From Micromonospora avicenniae (GTDB lineage: Bacteria; Actinomycetota; Actinomycetes; Mycobacteriales; Micromonosporaceae): a DNA stretch of 64,000 bases. The stretch is taken from the NCBI RefSeq assembly GCF_900156065.1, contig NZ_FTNF01000005.1, forward strand, positions 124,001-188,000, in the 5' to 3' direction. Positions 1-8,558 of this stretch are shown here, one piece after another. The notes beneath the pieces were generated by a model. The model searched no databases, was not told where the DNA came from, and worked only from the letters and a program-made list of their open reading frames with translations. Every line of letters starts with the position of its first letter. The stretch's first letter is position 1. A program made the translations under genes and the position numbers.

Positions 1-544
1 AGCGCCAGCCGAGCCAGGAGGTGTCGACCAGGACGCCGCCGATCAGCGGTCCGGCGATGGTGCCGACGCCGAAGACGGCGCCGAAGATGCCGGCGTACCG
101 GCCGAGCTCCCGCGGCGGGATCATGGCCGCCATGACGATCGTGGCCAGGGCGGTCATGCCGCCCGCGCCGACGCCCTGGACGATCCGGCTGATCAGCAGC
201 ACCTCGACGTTCGGAGTGAAGCCGGCGATCAGCGAGCCGATCACGAAGAGCGCCAGGGACGACTGGATGAGCAGCTTCTTGCTGAAGAGGTCGGCCAGCT
301 TGCCCCAGAGCGGCACGGTCGCCGTCATGGCCAGCAGTTCGGTGGTGACGATCCAGGTGTAGACCGTCTGGCTGCCGTGCAGGTCGGCGATGATGCGCGG
401 CAGCGCGTTCGCCACGACAGTGGACGCGAGGATCGACACGAACATGCCGACCATCAGTCCGGAGAGGGCCTGCAGGACCTCCCGTGGGGACATGCGTGCC
501 GGGGCGGCCTCGACCGCGTCGATGGGCGCGGTGGGTGCGGACAT
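1..544 (-). CDS. MFS drug-efflux transporter, DHA2/EmrB-QacA type (3' end beyond left edge)
   Basis: Read on the minus strand from an ATG at 544; about 181 codons are visible and the frame stays open to base 1, so the C-terminal part is outside the window. The protein starts MSAPTAPIDAVEAA and then has hydrophobic helices typical of the 14-TM DHA2 family: a first helix containing LMVGMFVSILASTVVANALP, the loop motif LWGKLADLFSKK (motif A, G-K/R-LaDlfg-kk) and the later motif C-like GVFGVGTIAGPLIGG region. The family exports drugs or metabolites in exchange for protons. It follows the TetR gene by 37 bases on the same strand, so they are probably one operon, with the regulator controlling the pump. 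The substrate cannot be told from sequence. Confidence 0.88.
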   Translation of the reverse strand, partial: MSAPTAPIDAVEAAPARMSPREVLQALSGLMVGMFVSILASTVVANALPRIIADLHGSQTVYTWIVTTELLAMTATVPLWGKLADLFSKKLLIQSSLALFVIGSLIAGFTPNVEVLLISRIVQGVGAGGMTALATIVMAAMIPPRELGRYAGIFGAVFGVGTIAGPLIGGVLVDTSWLGWR

Positions 545-581
545 CGGGTTCCTTAACTTGTCGGTACGGAAGGGATGGGAG

Positions 582-1205
582 TCAGGGGGCCGGCTGCGGA
601 TCCGGCAGGCCGGCGGCGAGCGTCTCGAACGCCTCGTCCACCAGGTCGGACAAGGAGCGGGCCCCGTCGCCGGCGGCCCAGCGGAGCATGGCCGACCGGA
701 AAGCGGCGCCGGTTACGGCCGCGAGCAGGGCCGGAAAATGATGATCAGGAGGTACGCCGACGCGGTCGGCGACCAGTTCCGTCATCGTCCGTTCCGTTTC
801 GACGCCGGCGGCGACCAGGCGCGGCAGCAGGGCGGGATTCCGCTCGATGACCACCATCCGCAGCAGCCAGCGCTCGCGGTCGGCCTGCATCCGGTCGATC
901 ATCTCGCCGAGGGCCGAGCGTACGGCCGCGAGGGCGGGCACCTCCGGCGGTACCTGGGCCAGCCGGGTCAGGAAGCGGGCACTGTCGACGGAGTGGTCGG
1001 CGACGAGGGCGTCGTCCTTGCACGGGAAGTAGTTGAAGAACGTCCTGGAGGAGACGTCCGCCGCCGCGCTGATCTCCTCGACCGTCACGTTCTCGAGCCC
1101 GCGTTCGGCGACCAGGTGCAGCGCCGCGGTGGCCAGCGCGTCGCGGGTCTGCTGCTTCTTGCGGTCCCGTAGTCCGACGGTCTGCGCAGCGGGATGGGCG
1201 GTCAC
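582..1205 (-). CDS. TetR/AcrR family transcriptional regulator
   Basis: A 207-residue protein, the usual TetR length. The N-terminal DNA-binding domain is at about residues 13-60, with the helix-turn-helix VTVEEISAAADVSSRTFFNYF followed by the conserved K-D-A-L segment that starts helix 4. The C-terminal ligand domain is alpha-helical and family-specific. The start is a GTG. Upstream lie two copies of AACTTTC (1223-1229 and 1240-1246) 17 bases apart, a possible but unproven operator. The gene is immediately upstream of the MFS efflux gene on the same strand, the usual arrangement for a repressor of a drug pump. Regulation of the pump by this protein is inferred from context. Confidence 0.92.
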   Translation of the reverse strand: MTAHPAAQTVGLRDRKKQQTRDALATAALHLVAERGLENVTVEEISAAADVSSRTFFNYFPCKDDALVADHSVDSARFLTRLAQVPPEVPALAAVRSALGEMIDRMQADRERWLLRMVVIERNPALLPRLVAAGVETERTMTELVADRVGVPPDHHFPALLAAVTGAAFRSAMLRWAAGDGARSLSDLVDEAFETLAAGLPDPQPAP

Positions 1206-1277
1206 CCGAACAACCTAGGGAGAACTTTCAGGTCCGGCAAACTTTCGCGGTGTGAAGTGAGATGGCTAACGCCCCCG

Positions 1278-2168
1278 TCACCTCTGGCCCGGCGTACCAG
1301 GCCGGTGCGTCTGCACGGCGATGGTCAAGAACTGCCGCACCAGGCGGCTGCGGCTGTCCGCGGCCCACGCGAGGCAGATCCGGTTGGGGCCGATGTCGTG
1401 TACGGCGCTGTGCGTGACGTCCGGCCGGCTGTAGAAGAGAGCCGTGGACAGTGGCAGCACGATGATGCCGCGCCCGGCCGCCACGTACTCCAGCTTCTCC
1501 TCCACGGTCAGCGCCGGCACCTCGGTGGCGCGCCAGGCACCCCGCCCGCGGGGGTCGTCCCGCCACTCCGGGACCACAGCCGGGTTCTGCAGGAGATGCT
1601 CGTCCCCGAGTTCCTCGATGCTGACCCGTGGCCGGCCGGCCAGCGGATGGTCGGCGGCGACCACGACCACCCGGGCCTCCTCGAACAGTGGCTCCAGGGC
1701 CAGGTCGCGCTCGTCGATCGGAAGCCGGACGTATCCGACGTCGACGCGACCGTCACGGATGACCTCGGCCTGGGTGTCCCAGCTGGTGCGGACGACTTCG
1801 ACGTCCAGTCCGGGGTTGGCCTCGCGTAGGGCGCGCACCTCCGCGGTCACGGTGAGGCCGGGCATGAACCCCACGGTGAAGGTGCCGGCACCACCGCGGG
1901 CGGTCGCGGCGATCCGCCGTTGCACGGCGGTCGCCCGGGCCAGCAGCGGACCTGCCTCCTCGCGCAGCTGTTCGCCGGCCGGGGTCAGGTCGGTGCGCCG
2001 CCGGTCGCGGACCAGCAGGGCCGTGCCCAGCTCCCGCTCCAACGCCCGGATCTGGCGGGAGAGCACCGGTTGGGCGATCCGCAGCTGGGCGGCGGCCCGG
2101 CCGAAGTGCCGGTGCTCGGCGACGGCGAGGAAGTACCGCAGCTTCCGGAGGTCCAGGTCGGCGGGCAT
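1278..2168 (-). CDS. LysR family transcriptional regulator
   Basis: A 296-residue protein with standard LysR layout. The winged helix-turn-helix is at residues 6-65 (LRKLRYFLAVAEHRHFGRAA, then QPVLSRQIRALERELG). A periplasmic-binding-like effector domain covers about residues 95-290, beginning with TFTVGFMPGLT. The effector ligand is not evident. The gene is divergent from the SDR gene starting at 2270, and the short gap carries a perfect LysR-type dyad right beside this start codon. Autoregulation and control of the SDR are therefore likely, as for classic divergent LysR/target pairs. Confidence 0.93.
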   Translation of the reverse strand: MPADLDLRKLRYFLAVAEHRHFGRAAAQLRIAQPVLSRQIRALERELGTALLVRDRRRTDLTPAGEQLREEAGPLLARATAVQRRIAATARGGAGTFTVGFMPGLTVTAEVRALREANPGLDVEVVRTSWDTQAEVIRDGRVDVGYVRLPIDERDLALEPLFEEARVVVVAADHPLAGRPRVSIEELGDEHLLQNPAVVPEWRDDPRGRGAWRATEVPALTVEEKLEYVAAGRGIIVLPLSTALFYSRPDVTHSAVHDIGPNRICLAWAADSRSRLVRQFLTIAVQTHRPGTPGQR

Positions 2169-2172
2169 GTCA

Positions 2173-2187
2173 ATACCTTACGGGTAT
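2173..2187. promoter_or_regulatory. Candidate LysR box (ATACC-N5-GGTAT dyad)
   Basis: A perfect 5+5 inverted repeat ATACCTTACGGGTAT. Its inner part TACCTTACGGGTA fits the T-N11-A consensus of LysR-type boxes. It starts 5 bases from the LysR start codon and about 85 bases before the SDR start, the position expected for an autorepression/activation site. Confidence 0.65.
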
Positions 2188-2269
2188 CACAGGAGGCCAG
2201 AGAGGTCTTGGACGCCGGCTCGCTCCGGCGCGCAGGGTGGTGCCAGGACATTCGCGAGAAGGGCACACA

Positions 2270-3016
2270 GTGGCATCACAAGACCTTGGCTCCCAGCACG
2301 TCGTCGTTCTCGGCGGCACCTCCGGCATCGGCCTCGCCACGGCGCGCGCCGCGGGCGCCGCCGGGGCCGTCGTCACCGTCGTATCCAGCAACCCGGCCAG
2401 CGTCGATCGGGCACTCGCCGAACTGCCGGAAGGCGCCCGCGGCCACGCCGTCGATCTGACCGACGCAGCCGCCGTGGGCCGGTTCTTCGCCCGGCTGGCC
2501 GACAGCGGCATCGCGATCGACCACCTCGCCTACACCGCCGGCGAGCCACTGGCTCTCATGCCGCTGGCCGAACTCGACCTGGGGCAGGCCCGCGAGCTCT
2601 TCGCGCTGCGCTACTTCGGCGCGCTCGGTGCGGTGCAGGCCGCGGCGCCGTACCTTCGCGACGGCGGCTCCATCACCCTGACCACCGGCACCGCGGGTAG
2701 CCGCCCCGGCCCGGGTTGGTCGGTGGCGTCCAGCATCTGCGGGGCGACCGAAGCGCTCACCCGGGCACTCGCCGTGGAGTTGGCGCCCCGCCGGATCCGG
2801 GTGAACGCCGTCCGCCCCGGCGTCGTCCGCAGCCCTCTTTGGGGCGGGATGGACGAGGAGGTCCGGGAACAGCTGTACCGCCAGACCGCCGACGCCGTTC
2901 CGCTGGGCCGGGTGGGCGAGGTCGACGACGTCGCCCCGGCCTACCTGTTCTGCATGGCCGACTCGTTCGTCACCGGCACGATCATCACCGTCGACGGCGG
3001 CTCGCTGCTCGCCTGA
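2270..3016 (+). CDS. Atypical short-chain dehydrogenase/reductase lacking YxxxK
   Basis: About 248 residues from a GTG at 2270, chosen because AGAAGGG lies 6-13 bases upstream; a longer start at 2237 has no such signal. The N-terminal Rossmann motif is GGTSGIG, and the C-terminal segment VRPGVVRSPLWGG and the final ITVDGGSLLA are typical of the SDR fold. At the place where SDRs carry the catalytic Tyr-x-x-x-Lys, the sequence reads SVASSICGATEAL, so both residues are missing. Known SDR subgroups share this departure and their chemistry is not established. It is probably controlled by the divergent LysR gene. NADP-dependent oxidoreductase activity is assumed from fold only. Confidence 0.88.
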   Translation: MASQDLGSQHVVVLGGTSGIGLATARAAGAAGAVVTVVSSNPASVDRALAELPEGARGHAVDLTDAAAVGRFFARLADSGIAIDHLAYTAGEPLALMPLAELDLGQARELFALRYFGALGAVQAAAPYLRDGGSITLTTGTAGSRPGPGWSVASSICGATEALTRALAVELAPRRIRVNAVRPGVVRSPLWGGMDEEVREQLYRQTADAVPLGRVGEVDDVAPAYLFCMADSFVTGTIITVDGGSLLA

Positions 3017-3130
3017 CCGGCGGGGCGGACGGTTTCGGTGGGCGGAAGGCGGGGATGTAGAGCGACCCGGCCGGCGTGGTGAGCGGGTCGCCGCCCGTGC
3101 CGTCCGTCGGGCAGCAGTGGGGAGGTGTTC

Positions 3131-4261
3131 ATGGTCGGCGACGGTCACCTCCCGGAGGAGGAGGGCGGCTTCGGCCGCCGCCTCGACGAACACGAGCACG
3201 AGCCGGGCGGATGGTGGCCGCAGGGCCCGCAGAGCGGTCCCGGGGGCCTCGTCGACAGCGCCGTCTACGCCCACGGGCACCGGCACGCCTCGCCGCCCAC
3301 CCTCGCCGACACGTACCGCTGCCTGCAGGAGTTGGACGACGGGATGGCCTGGATCGGGCTCTACCGGCCGGGCCGCGAGCAGATCCTCTCCCTCGCCCAG
3401 GAGTTCCGGCTGCACGACCTCGCGGTCGAGGATGCGATCAACGCCCACCAGCGACCCAAGCTCGAACGGTACGGGGACACGCTCTTCATCGTGCTGCGGG
3501 CCGCCCGCTACGTCGACGTACGCGAGGAGGTCGAGTTCAGCGAGGTGCACCTGTTCATCGGCCCGGGCTTCGTCATCACCGTCCGGCACGGCGAGGCGCC
3601 CGACCTCGCCACCGTCCGGGGCCGGATGGAAAGCGAACCGGGGATGCTGGCCCGTGGTCCGCAGGCGGTGCTCTACGCGATCCTCGACCAGGTGGTCGAC
3701 GGGTACGCCCCGGTCGTGGCGGGACTGGAACACGACATCGACGAGATCGAGACGGAGGTCTTCGGTGGCGACCCCAACGCGAGCCGGCGCATCTACGAGC
3801 TGAGCCGGGAGGTGATCCAGTTCCAGCGGGCCGCCCGACCGCTGCTCGGTGTGCTGGACGCGCTCGCGGCGGGCTCCGGCAAGTACGGCACCGACGAGGA
3901 ACTGCAGCGCTACCTGCGGGACGTCAACGACCACCTGACCCAGGTGGTGGAGCGGGTGGACAGCTTCCGGCACCTGTTGCAGAACATCCTCACGGTCAAC
4001 GCCACCCTGGTCTCGCAGCAGCAGAACGAGGAGATGCGCAGCCTCACCGCGGCCAGCTACGCCCAGAACGAGGAGCTGAAGAAGGTCTCCTCGTGGGCGG
4101 CGATCCTGTTCGCACCCACCCTGATCGGCACGGTCTACGGCATGAACTTCGTGCACATGCCGGAGTTGCGCTGGCGGTTCGGGTACCTCTTCGCGATCGC
4201 GCTGATGGCGCTCGTCTGCGGCACCCTCTACCTGATCTTCAAGCGGCGCGGCTGGCTGTGA
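3131..4261 (+). CDS. corA: CorA-family magnesium/cobalt transporter
   Basis: 376 residues from an ATG at 3131, preceded at 5 bases by GGGGAGG; an in-frame GTG at 3125 lies inside that ribosome-binding site. The long N-terminal cytoplasmic domain (about residues 45-290) has the helical stalk ending in NEELKKVSSWAAILFAPTLI. The first membrane helix then ends in the signature YGMNF (GMN motif of the pore), followed by a periplasmic loop and a second membrane helix before the basic tail FKRRGWL. CorA forms homopentameric Mg2+ channels in the cytoplasmic membrane. The acidic, His-rich first 50 residues are unusual but common in actinobacterial members. It appears to stand alone. Confidence 0.96.
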   Translation: MVGDGHLPEEEGGFGRRLDEHEHEPGGWWPQGPQSGPGGLVDSAVYAHGHRHASPPTLADTYRCLQELDDGMAWIGLYRPGREQILSLAQEFRLHDLAVEDAINAHQRPKLERYGDTLFIVLRAARYVDVREEVEFSEVHLFIGPGFVITVRHGEAPDLATVRGRMESEPGMLARGPQAVLYAILDQVVDGYAPVVAGLEHDIDEIETEVFGGDPNASRRIYELSREVIQFQRAARPLLGVLDALAAGSGKYGTDEELQRYLRDVNDHLTQVVERVDSFRHLLQNILTVNATLVSQQQNEEMRSLTAASYAQNEELKKVSSWAAILFAPTLIGTVYGMNFVHMPELRWRFGYLFAIALMALVCGTLYLIFKRRGWL

Positions 4262-4273
4262 TCCGGGCACCGG

Positions 4274-4338
4274 CCATCGCCGATCTGCGCACGGACCATC
4301 GCCGATTCGGACCCGGACCGTCGCGATCCGCGCACGGA
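4274..4338. repeat. Three-copy 22-base tandem repeat after corA
   Basis: Units begin at 4274, 4296 and 4318 (22, 22 and 21 bases) with consensus CCATCGCCGATC-GCGCACGGA; copy two diverges in its middle. It lies between the convergent corA and the small gene ending at 4393. No strong hairpin is seen, so it is not an obvious terminator. Confidence 0.7.
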
Positions 4339-4392
4339 CCAGGGTCGGATCTCGCGGGAAAGCCGCGCGTCGCGTTCCGAGCGTCGTGCCGG

Positions 4393-4578
4393 CTACTCGA
4401 AACCGCGCAGGATGTGGCGCTCGTCCTCGATGTCGTCCTCGTCGGTGTCGATCCTGCCGAGCAGGGTCGCGGCGGCCCAGATCGAGAGGGGGGTGGAGGG
4501 TCCGGTGGTGCCGGAGACCTGTGCGTCCTCGCTGGTCTGGCTCGACTCGACCGGTGGCGCGCTGCGTTGAGCCTGCAT
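4393..4578 (-). CDS. Small acidic hypothetical protein (61 aa)
   Basis: Read from an ATG at 4578 with the purine-rich AGAGAGAGG about 8 bases upstream. The product is 61 residues: a polar Ser/Thr/Gln-rich first half, then a short hydrophobic patch (STPLSIWAAATLLGRI), then a strongly acidic tail (DTDEDDIEDERHILRGFE). No domain is recognised and no membrane span is long enough to be convincing. A longer in-frame start at 4689 exists but its extra residues look like non-coding translation. The acidic tail and good ribosome-binding site support a real gene; the function is unknown. Confidence 0.5.
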   Translation of the reverse strand: MQAQRSAPPVESSQTSEDAQVSGTTGPSTPLSIWAAATLLGRIDTDEDDIEDERHILRGFE

Positions 4579-4852
4579 GGCGATGCCTCTCTCTTGCAGC
4601 CGTGACCCCTCGGAGCCCACCGACAGCGGCGGTGGGCGGCAGGTGGGCGGATCCCGCCCCCTCGCGGCCCGCACGCCGGCCTGTGACACGGCTCACTCGA
4701 ACGATCCCACGCCAGGGAGCGTCTGCACACGCGGTTTCCCATTACCCGACTCGTGTCGCCCCGAACCAGCCTCCCGGGGACCTGCCCGCCCACCCCCAGC
4801 GAGCCGGCGGGCGGCCGGCCGCGGGTCCCGGTCGGTCGAGGGCGGTGGGTGC

Positions 4853-5368
4853 TCAGGGCAGGGGGCAGGAGATGCCGCGAGCGTGGTCGGTGAGCGCCGC
4901 GCCGACGACCGTCGCCTCCAGCGGCAGCATCTCCAGGCACCGTCGTACGGCGGCGGCCATCAGCGCGTTCGGCACCCGCATCGACAGCGTGCAGTGTGGC
5001 ACCCAGCGCCCCGGCTGGTAGTGCTCGACCAGGGCCACGCCGGCCGCCGCGAGCCGGGCGTGCACCTGCCGGTGGTGCGCGAGGAGTTCGGCGGTCGGCG
5101 TCGGACCGAGCCAGAGCACCCGGCCGACGAACTGCCCGACGTGCTCGAACGACAGCCGCAGCGGCGCCCCGACCACCATGCCGCGCAGCGCCGCGCCGAC
5201 CCGTTCGGGATCGAACCGGGGCGCCACCGCGAGCGACACGTGCGGGCGGTGCCGCTGCTCCAGCAGGGACCGCATGCTCTGCACACCCTCGGACTCCAGC
5301 GCGTCCCACAGCACCCGGATCCGGCGGGAGGCGTCGGTGTCGAGGTATAGCTCCAACGCCGCGACCAC
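4853..5368 (-). CDS. 2'-5' RNA ligase / 2H phosphoesterase family protein
   Basis: 171 residues from a GTG at 5368. The two H-x-T/S signatures of the 2H phosphoesterase superfamily are present and correctly spaced: HVSL (His43) and HCTL (His125). This family includes bacterial ThpR/LigT-type enzymes acting on 2'-5' linkages or 2',3'-cyclic phosphates of RNA. The length matches the family (about 170-190 residues). The start is uncertain: upstream codons are open but lack family similarity, and no strong ribosome-binding site is visible, so the gene may be leaderless. It is divergent from the DinB-like gene. The substrate is not predictable. Confidence 0.85.
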   Translation of the reverse strand: MVAALELYLDTDASRRIRVLWDALESEGVQSMRSLLEQRHRPHVSLAVAPRFDPERVGAALRGMVVGAPLRLSFEHVGQFVGRVLWLGPTPTAELLAHHRQVHARLAAAGVALVEHYQPGRWVPHCTLSMRVPNALMAAAVRRCLEMLPLEATVVGAALTDHARGISCPLP

Positions 5369-5447
5369 GTGATCACGGTAACGGGCAGGTTTGGCCGGGG
5401 TGGATGGCGGTACCACTGAACGGAGGCGACCTCGGGAGGCGTACGAC

Positions 5448-5960
5448 GTGGACGTGAGTGACCTGCTGATCGAGACGTACGACCGGCTGCCCGACCTGGT
5501 CCGCGGCGCGGTCCACGGTCTCGACCCGGACCAGCTGCGCCAGGCTCCCCGCCCAGGCGCCAACCCGGTGGGCTGGCTGGTCTGGCACCTGACCCGGGTC
5601 CAGGACGGCCACCTGGCCGAGCTGCTCGACGCCGAGCAGATCTGGGTGACCGGTGACTGGGCGGGCCGCTTCGGCCTGGCCCGCGCCGAGCCGGGCGACA
5701 CCGGGTACGGGCACACGCCCGAACAGGTCGCCGCGGTCCGGCCGGAGAGCGCGCAGGTGCTGCTCGACTACTACGACGCCGTCCACACCCGTACCCGGCG
5801 GTTCCTCACCGGGTTGCGGGCCGACGACCTGGACCGGGTGGTCGACACCTCGTGGGACCCGCCGGTGACGCTCGGGGTCCGGCTGGTGAGCGTGATCGAG
5901 GACGACCTCCAGCACGCCGGCCAGGCCGCCTACGTCCGTGGGCTGATCAAGACTGGCTGA
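5448..5960 (+). CDS. DinB-fold (DUF664-like) protein
   Basis: 170 residues from a GTG at 5448, with GGGAGG 8 bases upstream; a second GTG at 5454 is possible. The helical-bundle family signature NPVGWLVWHLTRVQDGHLAEL gives the first conserved histidines, and the C-terminal LQHAGQAAYVRG gives the last, making the metal site typical of DinB/YfiT-like proteins. In actinobacteria many of these are putative mycothiol-dependent transferases, but the partner thiol and substrate here are unknown. It is divergent from the 2H phosphoesterase with only about 80 bases between them. Confidence 0.88.
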   Translation: MDVSDLLIETYDRLPDLVRGAVHGLDPDQLRQAPRPGANPVGWLVWHLTRVQDGHLAELLDAEQIWVTGDWAGRFGLARAEPGDTGYGHTPEQVAAVRPESAQVLLDYYDAVHTRTRRFLTGLRADDLDRVVDTSWDPPVTLGVRLVSVIEDDLQHAGQAAYVRGLIKTG

Positions 5961-6096
5961 CCGCGCCACGATCCCCTCCGCCCGGGTCGGGTCGCCCGTC
6001 GGGTTCACCGACCCCGCGGCCGTGAACTCACCCGTCGCGGGTGAGCCGGACTCACCCCCGCCGCTGGGAAGGTGACCGGACGAGGGGAGGAGATCG

Positions 6097-6498
6097 ATGG
6101 GCACGACGGCCGCGGAGCAGCTGCTGGCGCTGACGCCCGAGCGACGTCCCGAGATACCGGAGACGTTGAACGGGACGCTTCGTCTCGACGCGTACGAGAA
6201 CGGCTGGACGCAACACTGGTACCTCACCGTCACCGACCAGCACGTCGAGGTCAGCCGCTCGGCCGACGACGCCGACCTGGTCGTACGGGCGCACCGGACG
6301 GTGTTCGACCGGATGGCCGCCGGGCAGCTGCGCGCCGCCGCGGCGATGCTGCGCAACGACCTCACCGTCGAGGGTGACATGCGGCTCTTCGTGGTTTTCC
6401 GCCGCATCTTTCCCGGCAAGGCGGGCGCCCGGCACCCCCGTGAAGCCGCCCGGCAGGTCGCGGCGGAGCCCAACAGCGGACGGGATGTTCGCCGATGA
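6097..6498 (+). CDS. SCP2 sterol-binding-domain protein
   Basis: 133 residues, ATG with GGGGAGGAG just upstream. The sequence fits a stand-alone SCP2 domain: IPETLNGTLRLDAYENGW, then a beta-sheet with VEVSRSADDADLVVRA, and the conserved closing block LRNDLTVEGDMRLFVVFRRIFPG, where the phrase on G-D-x-x-L is typical. SCP2 domains bind lipids or other hydrophobic ligands. The stop codon overlaps the start of the glycosidase gene (ATGA), so both are co-translated. The link between a lipid-binding domain and a glycan debranching enzyme is unexplained but the coupling is tight. Confidence 0.88.
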   Translation: MGTTAAEQLLALTPERRPEIPETLNGTLRLDAYENGWTQHWYLTVTDQHVEVSRSADDADLVVRAHRTVFDRMAAGQLRAAAAMLRNDLTVEGDMRLFVVFRRIFPGKAGARHPREAARQVAAEPNSGRDVRR

Positions 6499-8558
6499 GG
6501 CCGGAGCGGGTGTACGTGATGTCAGGGAACGCCTTCGCCGTCAGCGACGGACAGGGGGACATCCTCGTCGACCCGCACGACCCCATCGGCTACTTCGCGT
6601 TCGACACCCGGTTCCTGTCGCACTGGGTGCTCAAGGTAGACGGCCAGCGACTGAACGCTCTCTCCCGTGACGACATGACGTACTTCGAGACCCGGTTCTT
6701 CCTGGTGCCCGGGGCGGCCAGCCACTACATCGACGCGGACGTCTCGCTGATCCGGCATCGGTCCCTCGACGAAGCCTTTCAGGAACGCATCATCGTGCTC
6801 AACCACTCCGCCGAGCCGGCCGAGTTCACCATCCGGCTGGACATCGGGTCCGACTTCGCCGACACCTCGGAGATCCAGCAGCCGCGTAGGCGCGATGTCT
6901 CCGTGGTCGCTGACTCGGAGCGGCGAGAACTGCGGTTCCGGTACGCCCGCGACCGGTTCGTCCGCCAGACGATCGTCACCAGCACCGCCCCGGTGGACGT
7001 GGACGAGGACGGAATGACCTACCGGATCCGGATCGAGCCGGAAGGCGAGTGGATTACGGACCTGCACGTCGCGACGCTCATCGAGGGCCCGGGCGGACGC
7101 GACCTGCGGGCCAGCCTCGAGGAGCACCGGCAGCACGTCCACCACACCATGCGGGAGGAGCTCCAGGCGTGGCTCGACCGGGCGCCGCTGCTGGTCTGCG
7201 AGCGGCCGGAGCTGACGGCGGCGTACCGGCAGTGCCTCGTCGACCTCGCCGCGCTGCGCTACCTGCCGCTCACCAAGGCGGGGACGGTGCCGGTGGGTGG
7301 CCTGCCATGGGGGATGGCCCTGTACGGGCGGGACGCGATCATCACCTGCCTGCAGACCCTGGCGTTCCTTCCCGAACTGGCCAGATCGACGCTGTACAGC
7401 CTCGCCACGCTGCAAGGGGACCGGCTCGACGACGACCACGACGAGGAGCCGGGGAAGATCGTGGCCGAGCTGCGCTACGGCGAGGCGGCGGCGTTCGGCG
7501 AGGAGCCGACGGCCCTCTACTACGGCGCGGCGGACACCACACCGTTGTTCGTCGTCCTGCTCGACGAGTACGAGCGCTGGTCGGGCGACGCCGACCTGAT
7601 CCGTGAGCTGCGACATCCGGCCCGGATGGCGCTGGACTGGATCGACGAGTACGGCGACCTCACCGGTGACGGCTACCTGCGGTACCTGACGCGCAACAAC
7701 CGCAAGGGGTGGGTCAACCAGGGCTGGCGGAACTCGCCGGACGCCATCGCGTACGCCGACGGCCGGCTGCCGGGTCTTCCCCGCGCGACCTGCGAACTCC
7801 AGGGCTACGCGTACGACGCCAAGCGACGCGGCGCGCGGCTGGCCCGGGAGTTCTGGGGCGACCCGCAGTACGCCGACCGGCTGGAGCGCGAGGCGGCGGA
7901 GCTGAAACGGCGGTTCAACAACGACTTCTGGCTGCCGCAGGCCGAGTACTACGCGCTGGCGCTGGAGCCGGACGGCACGCCGGTCGACGCGCTGACGTCG
8001 AACATCGGGCATCTGCTGTGGAGCGGCATCGTCGAGGAGGAGCGGGCCCGCGCGCTCGCCGCCCACCTGGTCGGCCCGGATCTCTTCTCCGGCTGGGGCG
8101 TGCGGACGTTCGCTGCCGGGCAGCACCGGTACAACCCGGTCGGATCGCACCTGGGTGCGGTCTGGCCGTCGGACAATGCCCTGATCGCGGCGGGGCTGCG
8201 CACTTACCGCCGCGACGCGGAGGCCGCCCGGATCGCGTCCGGCATCTTCGACATGGCGTGCACGGTCGGCGGCTCGGTGCCCGAGATGATCGCCGGATAC
8301 GACCGTGAGGTGACGAAGTATCCGATCCAGCTGCCGGCGGCCGGCCGACCCCAGGCATGGTCCTCAGGCGGGTTGCTGATGCTGCTCGCCACCCTGCTCG
8401 GGCTGCGGCCCAGCGGCGACAACCTGCTGGTGAGCCCCGCGCTGCCGTCAGGTTTCGGGCGGATCGAGCTGTTGGACATCCCCGGGCGCTGGGGGCACTC
8501 GGACGCGTACGGACGGGATCGCGGCAACCTCCGCGCGCGACGCCCACGGTTGCGCTGA
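6495..8558 (+). CDS. Glycogen debranching enzyme-like amylo-alpha-1,6-glucosidase
   Basis: 687 residues. The N-terminal all-beta domain (GDE_N_bis type, about residues 5-210) begins GNAFAVSDGQGDILVDPHDP and is followed by an (alpha/alpha)6 barrel glycosidase domain. That domain carries VGGLPWGMALYGRDAIITCLQTL, GEEPTALYYGAADTTPLFV and the late block PVGSHLGAVWPSDNALIAAGL characteristic of this family. Proposed acid/base residues are among the conserved Asp/Glu in these blocks. Expected activity is hydrolysis of alpha-1,6 branches or related oligosaccharides in the cytoplasm, though several members act on other sugars. Co-translated with the SCP2 gene. No signal peptide. Confidence 0.92.
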   Translation: MRPERVYVMSGNAFAVSDGQGDILVDPHDPIGYFAFDTRFLSHWVLKVDGQRLNALSRDDMTYFETRFFLVPGAASHYIDADVSLIRHRSLDEAFQERIIVLNHSAEPAEFTIRLDIGSDFADTSEIQQPRRRDVSVVADSERRELRFRYARDRFVRQTIVTSTAPVDVDEDGMTYRIRIEPEGEWITDLHVATLIEGPGGRDLRASLEEHRQHVHHTMREELQAWLDRAPLLVCERPELTAAYRQCLVDLAALRYLPLTKAGTVPVGGLPWGMALYGRDAIITCLQTLAFLPELARSTLYSLATLQGDRLDDDHDEEPGKIVAELRYGEAAAFGEEPTALYYGAADTTPLFVVLLDEYERWSGDADLIRELRHPARMALDWIDEYGDLTGDGYLRYLTRNNRKGWVNQGWRNSPDAIAYADGRLPGLPRATCELQGYAYDAKRRGARLAREFWGDPQYADRLEREAAELKRRFNNDFWLPQAEYYALALEPDGTPVDALTSNIGHLLWSGIVEEERARALAAHLVGPDLFSGWGVRTFAAGQHRYNPVGSHLGAVWPSDNALIAAGLRTYRRDAEAARIASGIFDMACTVGGSVPEMIAGYDREVTKYPIQLPAAGRPQAWSSGGLLMLLATLLGLRPSGDNLLVSPALPSGFGRIELLDIPGRWGHSDAYGRDRGNLRARRPRLR

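Noticed and set aside
2276..4696. 806-codon reverse frame over SDR and corA
   Set aside because: It overlaps two well-supported genes; the translation is Arg/Gly/Asp-rich antisense sequence.
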